The position numbers and the translations under genes were made by a program. From positions 62,001 through 126,000 of the forward strand of contig VGVQ01000006.1 in NCBI GenBank assembly GCA_016874005.1: DNA of 64,000 nt, read 5' to 3'. Origin of the DNA: Gemmatimonadota bacterium (GTDB lineage: Bacteria; Gemmatimonadota; Gemmatimonadetes; Gemmatimonadales; GWC2-71-9). The notes under the pieces were generated by a model that worked only from the letters and a program-made list of their open reading frames with translations, was not told the DNA's origin and did no database searches. Within the stretch, counting starts at the first letter, position 1. Each line of letters opens with the position of its first letter. Below are positions 45,074-53,958 of the stretch, one piece after another.

Positions 45074-45759
45074 GGCAGGCTCCAAAAGACCCGGTGGAGG
45101 CCGTCGAGCCACCCCGGCCGGGGCAGGAAGCCGCCTAACGCCAGACCGAGCCAGCCCGCCAGAGCCACCGCGCCAGTCCCCGCCACGATTCGAGGGATCG
45201 GCGAAGGACGCCAGGCCGCCACCGGGCGGGCCCGCTCCGCCGCCGCCAAGAGTTCGCGACGGACCAGGTCTTCGAGGTCCTCCCAGGCGTCGTCCAGCGC
45301 CACCGCCGCCTGGCGGATCTGGTCCCACCAGCCCTGATCCGAAGCGGCCGGCCGAGCCGTCCGCTCCTCGAGGGCGATGCCGGCCGCTTCGAACTTGGTG
45401 GCCAGGATCTCGCCGTCTTCGGCCGTCGGGGCGTACCGTCGCGCCACCCGGGGTGGACATCGGCTCTCCCGTCGGGCCCGGTCAAAGCGGTCGCGAATCA
45501 CCACCGTGGTTCGTTCGGCGGCTCGGCTGGCAGCGTCTTGCCAGAGCGCGAGCCAACTGGCCCGATCGAGCGACCCCCGCGCCCCGGCGGTGTCCCCCAC
45601 CGCGAGAAAGCTCCGGGCAGCCTGGGCCCGCTCGAACAGGGTCGAGACCAGGGTCAACCGGATCGAGTCGAGTCCGACGGCGGGATCCTCGAACCGGCGG
45701 GTGACGTCGGTCAGCCGACCCAGATACGGCCCGATCTCCGGGAGGGTGAACCCGGTCAT
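45064..45759 (-). CDS. Unknown protein with a C-terminal membrane anchor
   Basis: 231 residues, ATG at 45759 overlapping the CYTH gene stop (ATGA). Largely helical, Arg/Glu/Ala-rich, no signal peptide. One hydrophobic segment near the C-terminus (about 190-212, VAGTGAVALAGWLGLALGG) would leave only a short tail outside, the layout of a tail-anchored protein. A low-complexity acidic/Trp region precedes it (WWDQIRQAAVALDDAWEDL). I do not recognise a family. Confidence 0.7.
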   Translation of the reverse strand: MTGFTLPEIGPYLGRLTDVTRRFEDPAVGLDSIRLTLVSTLFERAQAARSFLAVGDTAGARGSLDRASWLALWQDAASRAAERTTVVIRDRFDRARRESRCPPRVARRYAPTAEDGEILATKFEAAGIALEERTARPAASDQGWWDQIRQAAVALDDAWEDLEDLVRRELLAAAERARPVAAWRPSPIPRIVAGTGAVALAGWLGLALGGFLPRPGWLDGLHRVFWSLPWP

Positions 45760-46343
45760 TCCGATGCGGCCTGCCAAGTGGCGGGGGCCCGGTCGAGTGC
45801 CTCGACCGTCAGGATCGCCTTGGTCCCCCTTGCCTCGTAGCGGGCTACGAAGTCGATCAACGACTCCGCCGAGAAAGCGGCCCGAGGAATCCCGCTGGAA
45901 TCGATCGCGCGTTCGATATCGGCATGATCCCCTTCGATTTCGACCAGCACGTCCATCCGGGGGTACCACTCGAGCCGCACGGTCGCCGCCCCGAGCCGGT
46001 ACCACTCGACGTAGCGATCGATCCGGTGGACCGGCTCGAACCCCGCGGCCTCGAGCCAACCGCCGACATCCCCCCGGGCCTCGATCTCGATTTCCCGGCG
46101 GAGCTTCGTTCCCGCTTCCACCGCGACCGGGCCCTTCCAGCCAAGCACTTCGCGAGGCGGATCGCCCTCGCCCCGGTAAACTCGACGCCGAATCACTTCA
46201 TCGCGGGCCGTGAATTCGCCGGCTCGATCGTAGCGGGTGTCGTCCATCCGGCCGCGGTAGATCCGCTCGGCCCCCGCGGCAACGAGGCGCGCGGCGACCG
46301 CGGCCGGGTCGGGAACCACCGCCTTGACTTCCCGTTCGATCAC
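45756..46343 (-). CDS. CYTH-domain protein (class IV adenylate cyclase / thiamine triphosphatase-like)
   Basis: 195 residues from the GTG at 46343 that overlaps the HAD gene stop. The N-terminal ExExK motif (EREVKAVV) and the later basic/acidic strands (RRRVYRGEG, KLRREIEIEA, VEIEGDHADIERAI) define the CYTH triphosphate tunnel, which binds ATP or a triphosphorylated substrate with metal. It may be a CyaB-type cyclase or a triphosphatase; sequence does not decide. Confidence 0.85.
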   Translation of the reverse strand: MIEREVKAVVPDPAAVAARLVAAGAERIYRGRMDDTRYDRAGEFTARDEVIRRRVYRGEGDPPREVLGWKGPVAVEAGTKLRREIEIEARGDVGGWLEAAGFEPVHRIDRYVEWYRLGAATVRLEWYPRMDVLVEIEGDHADIERAIDSSGIPRAAFSAESLIDFVARYEARGTKAILTVEALDRAPATWQAASE

Positions 46344-47047
46344 GGCCCCTCGGCGATGCATCGGTGAACCTCGTCGACCGCGGTGAAGTCGGCGAATACC
46401 GCTTGCGCGCCGGCGGCCGCGAGGTCGGCCTCGGCGAAATTGCCGGTGGTGACGCCGATCGCCCGAGCCCCGATCCCGTTGCCGCAGGTCATGTCGGCCG
46501 GGGTATCGCCGAGGATCACCACCTCCCGCCCGCCGACCGCGCGGCCGAAGTACTGCCGGGCCCGCTCGACGGCGATGGGCGGAAGCGCCGATCGTTCGGG
46601 ATGATCGGATCCGTATGCCCCAACCGCGAATCGCTCCGGTGCGATCCCCACGGCGCGAAGCTTGACCGCGGCACCGTGGCTCACGTTGCCGGTGAGCAAT
46701 CCCACCACCAAGCGGCGATCGGCCCACAGTCGGTCGAGCAGGCTCGCGACGCCGGGCATCACCTTGGCACGATGGGCGTTGACCGCCAGGTCGGCCTCCA
46801 GATGCCAGAGGTACCGCTCGATCACCCTGGCCATTCGCGTCGGGGTACACTCCGAGCCCCGCCCGGCGGCGTGGAACAGCTCCGAGACGATCGCGGGATC
46901 TGTCTTGCCGTCGAACCGAACTCGTTCGAGGTGCTCGGCGTCGATTCCGGTTTCGTCGTGGAGGGCCCGGAGTACGGCCCGTTTGCCCGCGCCACCCGAA
47001 AGCAGCAGAGTACCGTCGATGTCGAACAGAACCAGCCGCTCCCTCAC
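46340..47047 (-). CDS. HAD-superfamily hydrolase (phosphoglycolate phosphatase-like)
   Basis: 235 residues from the GTG at 47047 overlapping the zinc-ribbon stop. Catalytic DxD motif FDIDGTLL, motif II LLTGN, and motif IV GDTPADM. Small C1-cap typical of the Gph/PGMB group. With glcDEF at the far end of the window a glycolate link is conceivable but not shown. Confidence 0.88.
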   Translation of the reverse strand: MRERLVLFDIDGTLLLSGGAGKRAVLRALHDETGIDAEHLERVRFDGKTDPAIVSELFHAAGRGSECTPTRMARVIERYLWHLEADLAVNAHRAKVMPGVASLLDRLWADRRLVVGLLTGNVSHGAAVKLRAVGIAPERFAVGAYGSDHPERSALPPIAVERARQYFGRAVGGREVVILGDTPADMTCGNGIGARAIGVTTGNFAEADLAAAGAQAVFADFTAVDEVHRCIAEGP

Positions 47048-47235
47048 GGTGCGGTCTCGCTGGCCGGGGTTTCTCCGCCCGAGCAGGCTCGACATTCGAC
47101 CACGCCTTTGAAGGTGCACATCAGGCAAATGAAGGTGCCACACTTGACGCAGGGGTAGCCCTCGGAGGCCCGTTCTTCCCGACCGCAGACCCGACAGATC
47201 ATCATGTCGACCGCAGGTTTCGATGGCGTGGTCAC
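47044..47235 (-). CDS. 63-residue zinc-ribbon protein
   Basis: GTG at 47235 with AGGAG 6 nt upstream. Four Cys pairs or near-pairs: CRVC, CVKC, CLMC and CRAC, enough for two zinc sites. Short hydrophobic stretches link them (GYPCVKCGTFICLMC). Overlaps the HAD gene (GTGA). No family recognised; likely a small regulatory or scaffold protein. Confidence 0.75.
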   Translation of the reverse strand: MTTPSKPAVDMMICRVCGREERASEGYPCVKCGTFICLMCTFKGVVECRACSGGETPASETAP

Positions 47236-47244
47236 CGCGTTCTC

Positions 47245-48582
47245 CTAGTCCGAGATATTGTAGAGCTTGATCTTGTTGATCAGCGTCGCCCGGGAGATCC
47301 CCAGCTCCTTCGCGGCCCGGGTCCGGTTCCCACCGTGGTACCGGAGCGTTCGATCGATGTGCTGTTGCTCGAGCGCCTCGAGGGTCATTGGCGTGTGGCG
47401 CCGATCGCCGACTCCGGACCGAGCCCGGAATTCACCGGGAAGATGCTCCACGTTGATGGTGACCTGACCTCGGGCCACCAACATCGACCGCTCCAACACG
47501 TTGCCCATCTCCCGAACGTTGCCGGGCCAGGAGTAGCCGAGGAACCGTTCGTGAACGTCGACGGCCAGCTGGGCGGGACCCTCCGGCAGCTCGAGTCGGA
47601 GGTCTTGATGGATCGAGGTGATCAGCCCCAGTTTGTCTTCCTGGGAGCGATCCCGCACCGGCGGCACGTGCAAGGGCATCACCGAGAGGCGGTAGAAGAG
47701 ATCCTCGCGGAGCCGTTCGGCCGCGACATCCTCGGAGAGCGGCCGCCGTGCCGTCACCATCAGACGGGTGTCGACCACGATGTCGTCCGACCCCCCCAAC
47801 CGGCGAAAGGTGCGGCTTTCCAGCGCCCGGAGCAGCTTCGGCTGCACCTCGGCGGGGAGGTCACCGATCTCGCGCAGCAGCACGGTCCCACCGTCGGCGG
47901 TCTCCATCAGACCGCGGCGCCGTTCGGTGGCCTCCACGAAGACGCCTTGCTCGTGGCCAAAGAGGAGCGATTCGAGGTAGGCGGCGTTCATCCCGGTGCA
48001 GCGGACCTCGAAGAATGGCTTCTTCGCTCGGCTGCCCAAATCGTGGATCAGCCGGGCCGCCCACGCCTTGCCCACCCCGGCCTCGCCCTGGACGAGGATG
48101 GTGGTGCGGTCGCTCTGGGCGTGGAGCCCGATCTGCTGGGCGACCTGCTTCATCGCGTTCGAGGTTCCCAGCGAATCGAGGCCGTGCCGCGGCGCGGTCA
48201 TGGCGAGTTGGGTCTCGATCACCCGTTGCGCCTTGGCCGCCCGGGCCGACGTCTTGGCAACCGAGACGACAGTCGCGAAGTCCGCCCCGACATCCACCAC
48301 CAGCTGCGCCCCGGCCTCGAGACCCCGCTTCACGGTGCCTCGATCGGGTTGCTCCCCGAACAACACGACTGGAATGCCGTGCCCCCCGAGCCGCCCGATG
48401 GCTTCCGGCGCGGCCAGCGAGGTCGCGAGCAGGATGGTATCGGGCCGCGACCTGGTGAGGGTGGCCGCCGCGGTCTCCACCGAAAGCTCCCGCACGATTT
48501 CGCTTCCGGTTTCTTCGAACCGGGCACCGACGGCTCGGAGCAACGACGGGTCGTCATGGACCAGCAGAATGCAGTCGGTCAT
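47245..48582 (-). CDS. NtrC-like regulator with degenerate receiver and AAA+ motifs
   Basis: 445 residues with the order receiver, AAA+, Fis-type HTH. The receiver keeps Asp10/Asp11 but Ala53 replaces the phospho-acceptor and the switch-lysine segment is absent. In the AAA+ domain the P-loop lysine is kept (GEAGVGKA, 166-173) but the sigma54-contacting GAFTGA loop is GVFVEA (213-218) and the Walker B aspartate is Arg237 (LLREIGD). The arginine-finger region REDLFYRLSVMP and the C-terminal HTH (NRTRAAKELGISRATLINK) are well preserved. It should bind DNA but is unlikely to drive sigma54 promoters. GGGGAG precedes the ATG. Confidence 0.88.
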   Translation of the reverse strand: MTDCILLVHDDPSLLRAVGARFEETGSEIVRELSVETAAATLTRSRPDTILLATSLAAPEAIGRLGGHGIPVVLFGEQPDRGTVKRGLEAGAQLVVDVGADFATVVSVAKTSARAAKAQRVIETQLAMTAPRHGLDSLGTSNAMKQVAQQIGLHAQSDRTTILVQGEAGVGKAWAARLIHDLGSRAKKPFFEVRCTGMNAAYLESLLFGHEQGVFVEATERRRGLMETADGGTVLLREIGDLPAEVQPKLLRALESRTFRRLGGSDDIVVDTRLMVTARRPLSEDVAAERLREDLFYRLSVMPLHVPPVRDRSQEDKLGLITSIHQDLRLELPEGPAQLAVDVHERFLGYSWPGNVREMGNVLERSMLVARGQVTINVEHLPGEFRARSGVGDRRHTPMTLEALEQQHIDRTLRYHGGNRTRAAKELGISRATLINKIKLYNISD

Positions 48583-48607
48583 CGTCTCCCCTTGGAAACG
48601 GCCTGCG

Positions 48608-49510
48608 TCAGAGTGTGGGCGCGAACACCGCGAGCGCGCCGGGTTGGATTTCCGCCGTCACCGGCGTCACGCCGGCCAGATCGCCATCGTATTGCACCGG
48701 CTGCGGGACCGGCATCTCCACCGTCACCACCCGGCCCCGCCCATAACGAAGGTACGGGGTCTCCCCGCCGCCGGTGACGAAGTTCAAGAAAGTTCGAGAG
48801 GCCCCCCGAAGGACTTCCCAGGGTGAGTTCGCCGACAGAATCAAGACATCCAGCCAGCCGTCGTCGAAGGCCGCGTCGCGTCGAACCGCCACCAGGGGCG
48901 GGATCACCTCGGGGCAATTGAGCACCAGCACCACCGCCGCCTCGGTCTCGATTCGCTGGTCATCGACCGTCACGACGCAGGGCGTCGACCGGAGCTCGGG
49001 AATGACCCGGAACAGGGTTTGGAAGTAACCGCCGATCCCCAGCCGGCGCTTGTCGCCGGTGGCGGTTTCGCCCATGACCCGGGCGTCGGCCCCGGCACCG
49101 CAGGCCACCCCGAAGTAATGCACCCCATCGTCCCTGGTGAGTCGCCCCAGGTCGACTCGCCTGATCCGGCCCTCGAGGATGATCTCGGCGGCCTTGAGCA
49201 TCGTCCTCGGAAGCCGGAGGTTACCGGCCAGCACGTTGCCGGTACCCCCCGGAAGCAGGCCGATCGGTACTCCTGTGTTCGCGACCGCGGCGGCGGCCTG
49301 CATCGTGGTCCCGTCGCCCCCCATCACCAAGATGGCCTCGGCGCCGTCTCGGACCGCGGCGGCGGCGAGGTCCCGAGCGTGCCCGGGACCTCGGGTGGCC
49401 TCCCACTCGACCCTCCAACCGGCCAGCCGAAAGGTCCGCAGCAGTACCTCGAGGGCCTCGGGACTGGCGCGGCCGGCGACCGGGTTGGCGATCAGGAAGG
49501 CGCGCGGCAT
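48608..49510 (-). CDS. YegS/DgkB-type lipid kinase
   Basis: 300 residues. GGDGT nucleotide-binding motif in VMGGDGTTMQ, then GLLPGGTGNVLA, and the C-terminal AAFDDGWLDVLI and QYDGDLAG segments. Such enzymes phosphorylate diacylglycerol or related lipids at the membrane. It follows tamB by 2 nt and precedes the regulator gene, so it may share its transcript. Confidence 0.88.
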   Translation of the reverse strand: MPRAFLIANPVAGRASPEALEVLLRTFRLAGWRVEWEATRGPGHARDLAAAAVRDGAEAILVMGGDGTTMQAAAAVANTGVPIGLLPGGTGNVLAGNLRLPRTMLKAAEIILEGRIRRVDLGRLTRDDGVHYFGVACGAGADARVMGETATGDKRRLGIGGYFQTLFRVIPELRSTPCVVTVDDQRIETEAAVVLVLNCPEVIPPLVAVRRDAAFDDGWLDVLILSANSPWEVLRGASRTFLNFVTGGGETPYLRYGRGRVVTVEMPVPQPVQYDGDLAGVTPVTAEIQPGALAVFAPTL

Positions 49511-49512
49511 CG

Positions 49513-52500
49513 CTAGTACTCGCGGTCCCAGCGCAGGTCGGCACCGAACTGATAGCGGCTCGCCGCCACCAGGGTGCTGGCCGCTTGCGTCAAGCAGGTC
49601 TGGACCGGCTCCGCGGCCGCCTGGAGCTTGAGCGAGCTATGGAGCCGATACTCGATGGTGGCGCCGAAGTACCGGGCGTTCAAGTAGTCGCCGGTCCGCA
49701 GGCAGGTTCCCAAGTTAACCGTCGCGAAGAGGTTGCGGCTGAGTTGGCGGCCCAGCGCCAGCGTCGTCACGGTGCCACCCGTCGCGAAAGACCCGCTGCC
49801 CTGGAGGAACCCGGGCCGGATCTCGACCAGATCGAGCGGCAGCCCGATATCGGAGATCAGCGATCGCTGCAGCTCGGTGGACAACACCGTCGACGCCAGC
49901 GAGGCGGCGCTGGTCAGATCGAAGTCGTTCAGCACCCCGCCGCTCAAGAAGGCGTTCGAGGGGCTCCCGGTCACCAGAAGAGCCACCAGGTCTTTTTCGG
50001 GCAAGGCGGGTCGGCCGGGCTCCGACGCCAGTGTCAGCTTGGGCACCAGCAGGGTCCCGCTGATCCGCGCGATGACCGGGTAATCGTCGCCGGCGGTCCG
50101 CACCAAGTACCGCGCCCGCAAGTCGAGACTCGCGTTCAAATCCGCGGTGTTGAAGTACCGGACCGTCCCCTGCTCGACGGCGAAGGTCCGGAACACCGGT
50201 CCGAGCTTGAGGATGTAGGTGCCCCGCCCGGTGACGAATTCGCCGCTCACCCGATACTCGCTCCGGCGAGCCCGGCGCCGCTCCTTGTTGACCACGACCT
50301 GGCCTTCGAGCGACACGTTGGCCTCGTTGGAACGAAGCCAGACGTCTTCGCCGACCCGGAACCGGAGGTCGCGAATCGTGAGCGAATCGAGAAATCGGCT
50401 CTGGAATTGGGCCCGCAGCCGCTGAGCCCGGAGCGCCGTGGTATCGACCAGATCGACGTTGAGGGGGTCCTCCAAATTGACGATGTCCTTGGTGATCAGG
50501 TCGGCGAAGTACACCACACTGTTGGTGGCCAGCGCTTGACCGGTCAGCACCGGACGTTCGATCGGCCCGGTCAGGGCCACCTCGCCCCGAGCCCGGAGCG
50601 TGAGGTAGTCGCGAACGTCGATCAGCGGAAAATCGAACGCGGTCAGGCGGAGATCGAGGACCGGCCGGGTGAGCCGCTCGAGCCGCACCGCTCCCCGAAT
50701 CACCGCCTGCCCGATCCCCCCACCAATCACCAGCGAGTCGGCAACCAAGGAATCGCCGGTGAGCCGAATGGTGCCGTCGATCGGGCCATACCCCACCCCG
50801 AGTCCGGGGACGTAGCCCGATCCGTTCCGGAAGCTCACCGATCCGCCCAGCCGAGGCGCATCCCAGGTCCCCGCGACCACCACGTCGATCCCGAGGCTCC
50901 CGGCGACCCGACGAACGTTTGGCGTGAGCGCCTCCACCACGCCCAGATCGACGCTGTCGGCGCGGCCTCGAATCGTAAGCCGCCCGGGAAGCTGCCGTTT
51001 CCCGGCGGCATCGAACGCGAGGTCGAGCGGCAACTCCGCGTCGACGTCGAGCACCGGCCGGCCGGTTCGCCATAAGGTGAGATTGCTTTGGAACCGCCGG
51101 TCTTCGTAGTTGTACACTCCCCGGACCAAGGGCGCGAACACATCGCCGATGGCCGGTCCCGTCACCGAGACCGATCCGCGAAGCGTCGGCGCCGCCCGGG
51201 TCCCGCCAACCCGGGCATCCAACGCCACCGTACCGCCGACGCCCGCGGTATCCCGTTGGGCCAAGGCGTAGAGGTCGCGAAGCTCCACCCCGATGGCCGA
51301 GATCGCCGCCAGGCCCGCGGACCGGCCGGGGATCGCGCCCTCGAGGCGAATCGAGCCCGATCCATCGGAGGTCTCGACCACCGCCGTGTCGGTGGCTGCC
51401 ACCGAATCGAGATGGATCCGAATGGGCCGCGCCAGTTGCCAACGCCGGTCGAGCAGATCCAAGGAGAGAGAGTCCACCCCGACCACGGTCGTGCCGTCGC
51501 CGGGTTGCCACCTGCCGCCCACGGCGACCGACGCCGTCTGTCCGAGCGATCCGACCACGTTCCAGGCGAGATCCTCCACCGCCCCTGCCGCTCGGCCCCC
51601 GAGCCCGGCGAATCGGAACCTGCCCCGTTCCAGCGAATCGATCTCGACCTGGACATCGACCCGGGTCGGTGCGAGGCGGCCGGCATCCACGAACGCCGCG
51701 GCCCGGGCCGAGCGGATCTTCGCCTCGAGCCAGGCCACCGAGTCGGCTCGCCCTTGGCCTTCGAGCCGCCATCGATCGAGCGAACCGGTGACGGTCGCCG
51801 CCCCAGCGCTGCGCCCCGAAAGAAGCTCATCGTCGAACACTTCCTGGCGCGCCAGCCCGACCACGGTCGCGAGCAACGAATCGAACGGCGACAGGGTCCG
51901 CGCCACCCAACCGATTTCGAGCCTCCCGCTGCGACCCTCCGCCCATCCCAAGGCGCCGGCGGCCCCGCTCCCGCCACCTTCCCACTGGAGCGCCGCGGTG
52001 TCGACCCGGATCATGCTGTCGGCGATGGCGAGGGTGGTCCAGGCCGAATCGATGGTCAGCTCACGAATCGTCCCGCGCCGCAATTCGAGGCGGAGATCCG
52101 TCTCGGGGGCTCGGAGGGTATCGAGAGAGCCTCGAAGCCGGAGTCGGCCCGCGAGCCGGGAAACCGGCCCGCGGCCGCCTAACGCCGCGAGATCGGCATT
52201 CTCGAAATCGATCAGCAGCGAATCGGCCGCCCACTTCGGCGGCTGGAGCGTGGTAACGCCACCGAAACGGTACTGACCGATCGCCCCCGTCAACGCCCCC
52301 GCCATTTCCAACCGGGCGAGATCGCCTCGCAGGTCCACTCGCCCCCTCACCCGGCCCCGCATCGGGGTGCTCGGGAAACTGGGCCGAATCCCGTCGAACT
52401 CCAGGGTATCGACGACCAGGTTGGCCTCGATGCCGAGGATCGGACCGCGGGTGTCGAGGCGGGTCCGCCCGGTCACCGCCGACATCGGCAGCCCGCCGTG

Positions 52501-53958
52501 CCGGTGTTCGGCCCGGCCGTCGAACACGACATCGCGGAGGGGACCTTCCAGGACCCCGGCCAGGCCGAGCCGGCCCTCGAGCGCCGCTCCCGGCGCCACC
52601 AGCCGGACGGTCCCGAGGTCGAGGTCCGACCGCATCAGCCGAGTTCCGTGAAACGTCAGTCCCTCCGGCCCGCCAAGGGTCAGGTCCCCGGCGAACGTCA
52701 GGCGATTCTCCGGCTCGCCCGCCACTCTGGCATCACGGAAGGTCCAGTCCGCGTCGACCGTCATCCGGTCGAAGAACCCATCCGCCCGCAACGAACCGGT
52801 CAATCGGCCCGCGAACGGCAAGGTGTCGAGATAGGGCCGAATCGCCTCGAGGTCGACATTGTCCAGTCCAACATCCAGGCCCCGGAACCCGAGCCCTCGA
52901 TGGACGTCGAGAATGGCGGTCAGGCTGCCCTCGACCCGCGAGGTCCGGTCGCCGACCGCCAGGTCGGTCATCCGATATTCGGTTCGACTGCCGGCGATCG
53001 GCGAGGAGCGAACCTTGGCCGCCCCCTGCCACGACGGGAACAGGGGGGAGATCCAGCGGAGGTCCGCGAGGTCCATCTCGGGCACCTCGAGGTCGATCGA
53101 GTAGAGCACCGTGTCCGCCGGCCAGTCGAGCCGGCCGGATCCCCGGGCGACGGTCCGCGGAAGCGACACTTGCTCCAGCGTGAACAGGAGACTGTCGGCG
53201 CCCTGAACGATGGTGCCGGTCAGGTCACGAACCGAGATCCCGGGGTCGCTCACCACGGCCGCCAGGGTGTCGATGGTTGCCGTGAACGGGGTGCGGTCGG
53301 GCGAGGAGAGCAACATCATCGGCATCGTCGCGCGGAGCCCTGACACCGTCCGCCGGAGCATCAGGCCATCGGAGCCCAATCCGCCCGGCTCGATGATTCG
53401 CCCCGGTTTGGCCCGCTCGGCGACGAGAGCGGAATCGCGCTGTCGCGCGGTGCGAAGCCGACCATCGGGATTCCACGGGGTTCGGACGATGGCATGGCCA
53501 TCGACGATCGTCAGGTTGTCCAACCGAATCAGCGGCGACGGTCCGCCGCCGCCAATCCCCTCGCCGAGTCGGAGGACCTCCTGGTAGTTCATCCGGCCGC
53601 CCCGGTGCTTGACGATCTCGAGCCGCGGGCCGGTTGCGATCACCGAATCGAACACGAACCGCCGAGCGAGCAGCGTCCGGAGCCGATAGCGGATCTCGAG
53701 CCGACCGATGTCCGCCAAGAGGGCGCCGGTGGTGTCGCGAATGACCACGGAGTCGAGCGAAAGGCGCGAGAGGAAGTCCCCGCTGATCCGGCCGAGGTGG
53801 ACCGAGCCGCGCACCAGCCGATTGGACTCCTCGGACAGCAGCCGGGCCAAGAGGTCCTTGCCGGGTCGCGAAATGACCAGGGCCGCGGCGGTCCCCATCA
53901 CCGCGGCGAGCGCCGCCGCGATGAAGACGAAGGTGGCCCGAGCCAGGGTGCGGCGCAT
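49513..53958 (-). CDS. tamB: TamB-like translocation and assembly protein
   Basis: 1481 residues. One N-terminal membrane helix (about residues 8-30), then a very long beta-rich periplasmic region, and a C-terminal DUF490 domain (from about residue 1130: PLNVDLVDTTALRAQRL, EANVSLEGQVVVNKE, GRGTYILKLGP, KDLVALLVTGSPS). TamB forms a hydrophobic groove between inner and outer membrane for lipid or barrel-protein transfer. ATG at 53958 overlaps the barrel gene stop (TGATG), the TamA-TamB pairing seen in many diderms. Confidence 0.9.
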   Translation of the reverse strand: MRRTLARATFVFIAAALAAVMGTAAALVISRPGKDLLARLLSEESNRLVRGSVHLGRISGDFLSRLSLDSVVIRDTTGALLADIGRLEIRYRLRTLLARRFVFDSVIATGPRLEIVKHRGGRMNYQEVLRLGEGIGGGGPSPLIRLDNLTIVDGHAIVRTPWNPDGRLRTARQRDSALVAERAKPGRIIEPGGLGSDGLMLRRTVSGLRATMPMMLLSSPDRTPFTATIDTLAAVVSDPGISVRDLTGTIVQGADSLLFTLEQVSLPRTVARGSGRLDWPADTVLYSIDLEVPEMDLADLRWISPLFPSWQGAAKVRSSPIAGSRTEYRMTDLAVGDRTSRVEGSLTAILDVHRGLGFRGLDVGLDNVDLEAIRPYLDTLPFAGRLTGSLRADGFFDRMTVDADWTFRDARVAGEPENRLTFAGDLTLGGPEGLTFHGTRLMRSDLDLGTVRLVAPGAALEGRLGLAGVLEGPLRDVVFDGRAEHRHGGLPMSAVTGRTRLDTRGPILGIEANLVVDTLEFDGIRPSFPSTPMRGRVRGRVDLRGDLARLEMAGALTGAIGQYRFGGVTTLQPPKWAADSLLIDFENADLAALGGRGPVSRLAGRLRLRGSLDTLRAPETDLRLELRRGTIRELTIDSAWTTLAIADSMIRVDTAALQWEGGGSGAAGALGWAEGRSGRLEIGWVARTLSPFDSLLATVVGLARQEVFDDELLSGRSAGAATVTGSLDRWRLEGQGRADSVAWLEAKIRSARAAAFVDAGRLAPTRVDVQVEIDSLERGRFRFAGLGGRAAGAVEDLAWNVVGSLGQTASVAVGGRWQPGDGTTVVGVDSLSLDLLDRRWQLARPIRIHLDSVAATDTAVVETSDGSGSIRLEGAIPGRSAGLAAISAIGVELRDLYALAQRDTAGVGGTVALDARVGGTRAAPTLRGSVSVTGPAIGDVFAPLVRGVYNYEDRRFQSNLTLWRTGRPVLDVDAELPLDLAFDAAGKRQLPGRLTIRGRADSVDLGVVEALTPNVRRVAGSLGIDVVVAGTWDAPRLGGSVSFRNGSGYVPGLGVGYGPIDGTIRLTGDSLVADSLVIGGGIGQAVIRGAVRLERLTRPVLDLRLTAFDFPLIDVRDYLTLRARGEVALTGPIERPVLTGQALATNSVVYFADLITKDIVNLEDPLNVDLVDTTALRAQRLRAQFQSRFLDSLTIRDLRFRVGEDVWLRSNEANVSLEGQVVVNKERRRARRSEYRVSGEFVTGRGTYILKLGPVFRTFAVEQGTVRYFNTADLNASLDLRARYLVRTAGDDYPVIARISGTLLVPKLTLASEPGRPALPEKDLVALLVTGSPSNAFLSGGVLNDFDLTSAASLASTVLSTELQRSLISDIGLPLDLVEIRPGFLQGSGSFATGGTVTTLALGRQLSRNLFATVNLGTCLRTGDYLNARYFGATIEYRLHSSLKLQAAAEPVQTCLTQAASTLVAASRYQFGADLRWDREY

